The notes beneath the pieces are model-generated. The model ran no database searches. It saw only the letters and a list, made by a program, of their open reading frames with translations, and was not told the DNA's origin. A stretch of 64,000 nucleotides of DNA from Streptomyces sp. 549. GTDB lineage: Bacteria > Actinomycetota > Actinomycetes > Streptomycetales > Streptomycetaceae. Shown in pieces: positions 59,515 to 64,000 of the stretch. Location: contig NZ_JASKMT010000007.1 in the NCBI RefSeq assembly GCF_030124175.1, positions 186,001-250,000 of the forward strand, read 5' to 3'. How positions within the stretch are numbered: the first letter of the stretch is position 1; the number at the start of each line of letters is the position of its first letter. Both the position numbers and the translations under genes were made by a program.

Positions 59515-60141
59515 ATGTCCTCTCCGGCCGCCGTCCCCCTCCGCGACCGGGCGCCGCAGCCGGTGCCCCGGGCGCCGCGCGCCGTGCTCTTCGCCGCGGT
59601 CTGCACGGCCCTCGCCGCCTCCGGGCACGCGGTCACCTCCGGCCACACCCCGGCGCTGCCGGTCCTGCTCGCCGCGTTCGCCGCCACCGCCGCCGCAGCC
59701 TGGCTCGGCTGCGCCCGGCGCCGCGGCGCGCCGGCCATCGGCGGAGGACTGCTCACCGCCCAGGCCGCACTGCACTGGCTGTTCTCCGTCGCCGCCCCCA
59801 CCGCCCACCCGGCACACACCGCGGGCGCCGACCCCACCGGCCACGCGCACCACGCGCCCACCCCGCTGTCCGCCGTCCCGGCCGAGGGGGACGGCGTCGG
59901 CATGCTCGCCGCCCACCTGTTCGCCGCGCTGCTCTGCGCGCTGTGGCTGTGGCACGGCGAGACCGTGCTCTTCCGCCTGCTGGGCGCGCTGCGCGCCCTC
60001 GCCCTGCCGCCGCTCGCCATGCAGCCCCGGCCCGCGCCCCTGCCGACCGCGCCGCGCCTGCCGCCCCCGCACCTCACCGGCCCGCACCCCCGGGCGGTCC
60101 TGACGACCCACACGCTCTCCCGCCGCGGCCCACCGGCCTGA
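59515..60141 (+). CDS. membrane protein with a His-rich loop
   Basis: 208 residues. Four hydrophobic segments (about 24-44, 48-64, 74-92 and 125-150) surround a His-rich loop at about 95-120 (HPAHTAGADPTGHAHHAP), which suggests metal binding outside the membrane. The C-terminal 55 residues are Pro/His-rich. No family recognised. It precedes the PepSY protein by 51 bp on the same strand, so a shared job in metal or heme reduction/transport is inferred. Confidence 0.68.
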   Translation: MSSPAAVPLRDRAPQPVPRAPRAVLFAAVCTALAASGHAVTSGHTPALPVLLAAFAATAAAAWLGCARRRGAPAIGGGLLTAQAALHWLFSVAAPTAHPAHTAGADPTGHAHHAPTPLSAVPAEGDGVGMLAAHLFAALLCALWLWHGETVLFRLLGALRALALPPLAMQPRPAPLPTAPRLPPPHLTGPHPRAVLTTHTLSRRGPPA

Positions 60142-60192
60142 CGAACACCCGACCCCGTTCGTCATCCCCCAGCCGTGAAGGACCCCCTCGCC

Positions 60193-61689
60193 ATGTCCGT
60201 GGACACCCCTGCCCGAAAACTCCCCGACACCCCGGAGCCACCCGCCCGGCGGCCCTCGGGCTGGGCGGCGCTGCGCCCGCTGGTGCTGCGCCTGCACTTC
60301 TACGCCGGACTGCTCATAGCCCCGTTCCTGCTCGTCGCCGCCGTCACCGGAGGGCTGTACGCGGCGTCCTTCCAGATCGAGAAGGTGATCTACTCCGACC
60401 AGCTCTCCGTCCCCGCCGCGGACACCGACGTACCGCTGTCCGAGCAGGTGGACGCCGCCCTCACCGCCCACTCCGACGGTGAGCTGAAGGCCGTCTGGCC
60501 GTCCACCGGGCCGGGCGCCACCACCCGCGTGCTGCTCAACGACCCCAGCGTGCCCGAGGACCGCTCGCTGGCCGTCTTCGTCGACCCGCACACCGCCGAG
60601 GTCGCCGGAGCGCTGGAGAGCTACGGCAGCTCCGGCGCACTGCCGTTCCGCGCCTGGGTCTCCAACCTCCACCGCCACCTGTTCCTGGGCGAACCCGGCC
60701 GCTTCTACAGCGAGCTGGCCGCGAGCTGGCTGGGCGTCGTCGCCCTCGGCGGTGTGGCGCTCTGGCTCGGCCGCCGCCGCGCACAGCGCCGCCTGCGCGG
60801 CACCACCGGCCGCCGCCGCACCCTGTCGCTGCACGGCACGGTCGGACTGTGGGCCGCTCTGGGACTGCTGGTCCTGTCGGCGACCGGCCTGACCTGGTCC
60901 AAGTGGACCGGCGAGAACATCGGCAACGTCAAGGAGCAGCTCGGCGGCGCCACCCCGGCCATCTCGGCCGCGGGCGGCGGCGGACACGACGGCCACGGCG
61001 GGCACGGCTCCGGCGGCACCGCGGAGCACACCGACGAGGCCGCGCACCCCGTCATCGGCATCGACCGCGTCCTGGAGATCGCCCGCGACGGCGAGAACCT
61101 CTCCGGACCGCTGGAGATCGTCGCGCCCGTCACCGGCGAGGACGGCGTGCCCGGCGCCTACGTGGTCAAGCAGACCGACAAGCAGTACCCGCACCACCTC
61201 GACCAGATCGCCGTCGACTCCGCGGACGGGGAGGTGACCGACCGGCTGGACTTCGCCGAGTACCCGCTGCTCGCCAAGCTGACCCGCTGGGGCATCGACG
61301 CCCACCAGGGCCTGCTCTTCGGACTCGCCAACCAGATCGTGCTGTTCGCGCTGGCCGCCGCCCTGTGCCTGCTGATCGTCTGGGGCTACCGCATGTGGTG
61401 GCAGCGCCGCCCCGACTCCGCCGAACGGCTCGCCTTCGGCCGCCCCTACCCGCGCGGCGCGCTGCGACGGCTGCCGCCCGTGCAGTGGCTGCCGCTGCTC
61501 GCGGTCACGGTCGCCGTCGGCTGGTTCGTGCCGCTGATCGGCCTGGGCCTGCTCGCCTTCCTCGCCCTCGACGTGCTGCTCGGTGTGCTCGCCCGCCGCA
61601 GGGTCGGCGACCGCGAGGAGAGCACCCCGGCCGACCGGTCCGAGACCCGCGCGACCGCATCCGACCGGCCCTCGGCCGACCGGGCGTAG
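60193..61689 (+). CDS. PepSY-associated transmembrane protein
   Basis: 498 residues. The opening helix RLHFYAGLLIAPFLLVAAVTGGLYA and WVSNLHRHLFLGEPG, then LSLHGTVGLWAALGLLVLSATGL and RWGIDAHQGLLFGLANQIVLF, are the four helix blocks of the PepSY_TM (PiuB-like) family. Conserved His are placed to bind heme or metal. A His/Gly loop (GGGGHDGHGGHGSGG, near 260-275) sits between PepSY halves. Relatives are linked to iron-siderophore reduction or copper handling. The ATG at 60193 has GAAGGA upstream. Confidence 0.85.
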   Translation: MSVDTPARKLPDTPEPPARRPSGWAALRPLVLRLHFYAGLLIAPFLLVAAVTGGLYAASFQIEKVIYSDQLSVPAADTDVPLSEQVDAALTAHSDGELKAVWPSTGPGATTRVLLNDPSVPEDRSLAVFVDPHTAEVAGALESYGSSGALPFRAWVSNLHRHLFLGEPGRFYSELAASWLGVVALGGVALWLGRRRAQRRLRGTTGRRRTLSLHGTVGLWAALGLLVLSATGLTWSKWTGENIGNVKEQLGGATPAISAAGGGGHDGHGGHGSGGTAEHTDEAAHPVIGIDRVLEIARDGENLSGPLEIVAPVTGEDGVPGAYVVKQTDKQYPHHLDQIAVDSADGEVTDRLDFAEYPLLAKLTRWGIDAHQGLLFGLANQIVLFALAAALCLLIVWGYRMWWQRRPDSAERLAFGRPYPRGALRRLPPVQWLPLLAVTVAVGWFVPLIGLGLLAFLALDVLLGVLARRRVGDREESTPADRSETRATASDRPSADRA

Positions 61690-61698
61690 GACGCCGCA

Positions 61699-61742
61699 AA
61701 GCCGGGCCGCGGCCTCACAGGGGGAGGACCGCGGCCCGGCTT
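61699..61742 (+). terminator. terminator after the PepSY gene
   Basis: A perfect 14-bp stem (61699-61712 with 61729-61742) ending in TT, about 10 bases past the stop. Confidence 0.65.
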
Positions 61743-61803
61743 CACCACGCCCCGGACGTCACACATCACAGGGCGCACGTCACCGGTCCGGGCAGCACCG
61801 GCA

Positions 61804-61842
61804 CCGGTGCACGCGCCCGTAGGGGCCGGGCGCGCGCACCGG
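61804..61842 (-). terminator. terminator after glnII
   Basis: Arms 61804-61819 and 61827-61842 pair over 16 positions with a single mismatch, 7-base loop, starting 3 bases after the glnII stop on the minus strand. Confidence 0.65.
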
Positions 61843-61845
61843 GGG

Positions 61846-62865
61846 TCACACCAGGTCGAGCGTCTCCAGCTCGGTGCACACCGTGTCCACCATCAGCCGC
61901 GTCACCACGTACGGGTCGACGTTGGCGTTCGGACGGCGGTCCTCGATGTAGCCCTTCTTGTCGACCTCGACCTGCCAGGGGATGCGCACCGACGCGCCGC
62001 GGTCGGAGACGCCGTAGCTGTACTCGTTCCACGGCGCGGTCTCGTGCGCCCCGGTCAGCCGGCTCTCCACACCCGCGCCGTACTGGGTGATGTGCAGCTG
62101 CGGCTTGTCGCCCTTGCCGAGCGACTCGCACGCCGCGAGGATCGCGTCGTAGCCCTCGCGCATCGCCTTGGTGGAGAAGTTGGTGTGCGCACCGGCGCCG
62201 TTCCAGTCGCCCTTGGCCGGCTTGGCGTCCAGCGTCGCCGACACCCCGAAGTCCTCGGCGGTGCGGTACAGCAGCCAGCGCGCGACCCACAGCTGGTCGG
62301 CGACCTCAAGCGGCGACAGCGGGCCCACCTGGAACTCCCACTGCCCCGGCATCACCTCGGCGTTGATGCCGGAGATGCCCAGACCCGCGGCGAGGCAGTT
62401 GTCGAGGTGCTTCTCCACGATGTCGCGGCCGAAGATCTCGTCCGCGCCCACCCCGCAGTAGTAGCCGCCCTGCGGTGCGGGGAAGCCGCCCTCGGGGAAG
62501 CCCAGCGGGCGGGCGCCCTCGAAGAAGGTGTACTCCTGCTCGATGCCGAACAGCGGCTCCTGCCCGGCGAACCGCTCCGCCACCGGACGCAGCAGCGCCC
62601 GCGAGTTGGACTCGTGCGGAGTGCCGTCGATGTCGAAGACCTCGCACAGCACCAGCAGGTGGTCACCGCCGCGGATCGGGTCCGGGTAGGAGGCGACCGG
62701 CTTCAGCACGCAGTCCGAGGCGTGACCCTCGGCCTGGTTGGTGCTGGAACCGTCGAAGCCCCACACACCCGGCTCGGCGCCGTCCGCGAGGATCTTCGTC
62801 TTGGAGCGCAGCTTGGCGGTCGGCGCGGTGCCGTCGATCCAGATGTACTCGGCCTTGTAACTCAC
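61846..62865 (-). CDS. glnII: glutamine synthetase II (eukaryotic-type)
   Basis: 339 residues, the size of GSII. Motifs: KTKILADGAEPGVWGFDGSSTNQAEG, FGIEQEYTFFEG, GINAEVMPGQWEFQVGP, GAGAHTNFSTKAMRE and DRGASVRIPWQVE. It makes glutamine from glutamate and ammonia, is heat-labile in Streptomyces, and is not adenylylated. GTG start. Four GlnR-like half sites at 62956-62993 imply activation by GlnR under nitrogen limitation. Confidence 0.96.
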   Translation of the reverse strand: MSYKAEYIWIDGTAPTAKLRSKTKILADGAEPGVWGFDGSSTNQAEGHASDCVLKPVASYPDPIRGGDHLLVLCEVFDIDGTPHESNSRALLRPVAERFAGQEPLFGIEQEYTFFEGARPLGFPEGGFPAPQGGYYCGVGADEIFGRDIVEKHLDNCLAAGLGISGINAEVMPGQWEFQVGPLSPLEVADQLWVARWLLYRTAEDFGVSATLDAKPAKGDWNGAGAHTNFSTKAMREGYDAILAACESLGKGDKPQLHITQYGAGVESRLTGAHETAPWNEYSYGVSDRGASVRIPWQVEVDKKGYIEDRRPNANVDPYVVTRLMVDTVCTELETLDLV

Positions 62866-62955
62866 GGGCGTTCGTCCTCACCACGGCGTTCGGCGGTTGT
62901 CGGCGGGTCCCGCCGCCTGCGGCGGTCCCGTGCTGCCTCACCTTCACGACCGGCG

Positions 62956-62993
62956 GTTTCCCCGCAGTTGCCCGACCGTTAAGCCGGTGTGAA
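62956..62993 (-). promoter_or_regulatory. glnII: GlnR binding site, four half sites
   Basis: Read on the minus strand: TTCAC (62993-62989), TTAAC (62982-62978), GCAAC (62971-62967) and GAAAC (62960-62956), each separated by exactly six bases. This is the known Streptomyces GlnR layout (a- and b-sites 11 bp apart), about 90-130 bp upstream of the glnII start. Confidence 0.8.
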
Positions 62994-63073
62994 CTGGTGC
63001 CTCGCGGGCATCCGGCAACGACGTGAGCCCGCCCGCTAGGGTTGCGGGAAAGCCACCCACCGAGAGGTCACGA

Positions 63074-63454
63074 GTGCCGCACCTCACCGTCGACTACGCC
63101 GCGCCCCTCGCCGGTTCGCTCGACCCGCGCGCCTTCGGCCTGGAGCTGCACGCCGTCGTCGAGGCCACCACCGGTGCCACCACCGCCGCGTGCAAGACCC
63201 GCTTCCGGCAGATCGAGCACAGCGTCATCGCCGACGCGGCCGGTGCCGCCGAGCACACCGACATGGTCCACATCGAGATCCGGCTGCTCGCCGGGCGTAC
63301 CGCGGAGGTGAAGGCACGGCTGGCCGACGCCGTCCTGGAACTCACCACCCGCTCCCTGACCCCGGACACCGGCCGCATCCTGGACGTCTCCGTCCACGTG
63401 GCGGACCTCGACCGGGAGACCTACCGCGCCGCACGCACGGGGGAGCGGTCATGA
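63074..63454 (+). CDS. 5-carboxymethyl-2-hydroxymuconate isomerase-like protein
   Basis: 126 residues. It begins VPHLTVDYAAPL, with the Pro right after the initiator (the catalytic Pro1 of the tautomerase superfamily), and continues through CKTRFRQIEHSVIADAA and MVHIEIRLLAGRTAEVKARLADAVLE, the CHMI family pattern. GTG start with GAGAGG upstream. Other homoprotocatechuate genes are absent; the stop overlaps an oxidoreductase gene by 4 bp, so its role may be outside aromatic breakdown. Confidence 0.84.
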   Translation: MPHLTVDYAAPLAGSLDPRAFGLELHAVVEATTGATTAACKTRFRQIEHSVIADAAGAAEHTDMVHIEIRLLAGRTAEVKARLADAVLELTTRSLTPDTGRILDVSVHVADLDRETYRAARTGERS

Positions 63455-64000
63455 GGTTCGGCCTGCTGGGCACCGGCCACTGGGCCGAGCACACCCACGC
63501 CGCCGCGCTCGCAGCCCACCCCGACGCGGAGTTCACCGGCGTCTGGGGGCGGCGCCCCGAGGCGGCCGAGGCGCTCGCCGAGCGGTACGGCGTGCGCCGC
63601 CACGACACCGTGGACGGCCTGCTCGCCGACTGCGACGCCGTGGCCGTCGCGCTGCCCCCCGACGTGCAGGCGCCGCTGGCGGTGCGCGCCGCCGAAGCAG
63701 GGCGGCACCTCCTGCTCGACAAGCCGCTCGCCACCACCGTCGACGGCGCCCGCGCGGTGGCCGACGCGGTGACGCGCTCCGGCGTGCGCTCGGTGGTGTT
63801 CTTCACCCTGCGCTTCGCCCCTGCCAGCGCGCGCTGGATCGCCGAGCAGACGGTGACCGGCGGCTGGACCCTGGGCCGGGCCGACTGGTTCTCACCGGTG
63901 TTCGGCGGCTCCGACTCCCCGTACGCGGCGTCCCCCTGGCGGCGCGAGAAGGGGGCCCTGTGGGACATCGGCCCGCACGCGCTGTCGGTGCTGCTGCCGG
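63451..64000 (+). CDS. Gfo/Idh/MocA family oxidoreductase, 3' end beyond window
   Basis: The first 183 residues are visible. The Rossmann motif GLLGTGHWAEHTHAAAL opens the protein, followed by VWGRRPEAAEALAERYGV, LLLDKPLATT (the family E/D-K-P motif) and GALWDIGPHALSVLLP. It would oxidise or reduce a sugar-like substrate with NAD(P). The ATG lies in an ATGA overlap with the isomerase gene. Confidence 0.9.
   Translation, partial: MRFGLLGTGHWAEHTHAAALAAHPDAEFTGVWGRRPEAAEALAERYGVRRHDTVDGLLADCDAVAVALPPDVQAPLAVRAAEAGRHLLLDKPLATTVDGARAVADAVTRSGVRSVVFFTLRFAPASARWIAEQTVTGGWTLGRADWFSPVFGGSDSPYAASPWRREKGALWDIGPHALSVLLP

Overview
The window is about 72% G+C by eye. It has the dense, overlapping start/stop codons, GTG starts, Tat-exported phosphatases, XRE/DUF397 gene pair and MalEFG-amylase locus typical of Streptomyces (Actinomycetota) chromosomal DNA. 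GlnII, GlnE, a GlnA2-type ligase and NadE within 35 kb match the nitrogen-metabolism neighbourhood I recall from Streptomyces coelicolor. No tRNA, rRNA, insertion sequence, prophage or CRISPR array was seen.

Region by region. 0.4-7.8 kb: a BASS-type transporter, PhzF-like isomerase, SDR oxidoreductase, PhoD phosphatase, Bcr/CflA exporter and serine hydrolase. 8.0-10.2 kb: a two-gene unit (TPR protein plus polyprenyl diphosphate synthase) behind an A+T-rich array of four TGTATA(CA) boxes at exact 13-bp spacing; this is the least explained locus. 10.5-14.3 kb: an Rsm22-family methyltransferase, a DDAH-like hydrolase, a DUF6243 peptide, a TetR regulator with a double operator, and a small prim-pol domain protein. 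14.5-22.7 kb: a heme-acquisition locus with two translationally coupled HtaA surface proteins, HmuT-HmuU-HmuV, a lipoprotein and heme oxygenase, with iron boxes at both ends. 23.0-31.7 kb: map, npdG, panB, an EEP-family hydrolase, an MFS exporter and nadE. 31.9-36.3 kb: glnA2-glnE with a 1-bp overlap. 36.3-53.7 kb: a PAP2 protein and a starch/maltodextrin regulon with two LacI regulators, two solute-binding proteins, MalFG, a GH13 glucosidase, a secreted amylase with a starch-binding domain and an 1807-residue double-headed amylase-pullulanase. 53.8-61.7 kb: a decayed XRE/DUF397 module, DUF1203, PhoX, TetR, a sigma-like domain on a membrane protein, and a His-rich/PepSY membrane pair. 61.8-64 kb: glnII behind four GlnR-like half sites, a CHMI-like isomerase and the start of a Gfo/Idh oxidoreductase.

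How the genes work together. The secreted amylase and pullulanase would cut starch and pullulan to maltodextrins. MalE (or its paralogue) with MalFG would import them; no ATPase is encoded here, which fits the shared MsiK ATPase of Streptomyces. The intracellular glucosidase would finish hydrolysis, and LacI/MalR proteins acting at TTGCAA-type boxes would regulate the set. The HtaA proteins would take heme at the cell wall, HmuTUV would import it, and heme oxygenase would release the iron under DmdR/IdeR control. GlnII, GlnA2 and GlnE connect nitrogen assimilation, polyamine use and post-translational control of glutamine synthetase.

Functions are family-level reading from translated sequence. 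Operators, promoters and terminators were read by eye and are predictions.
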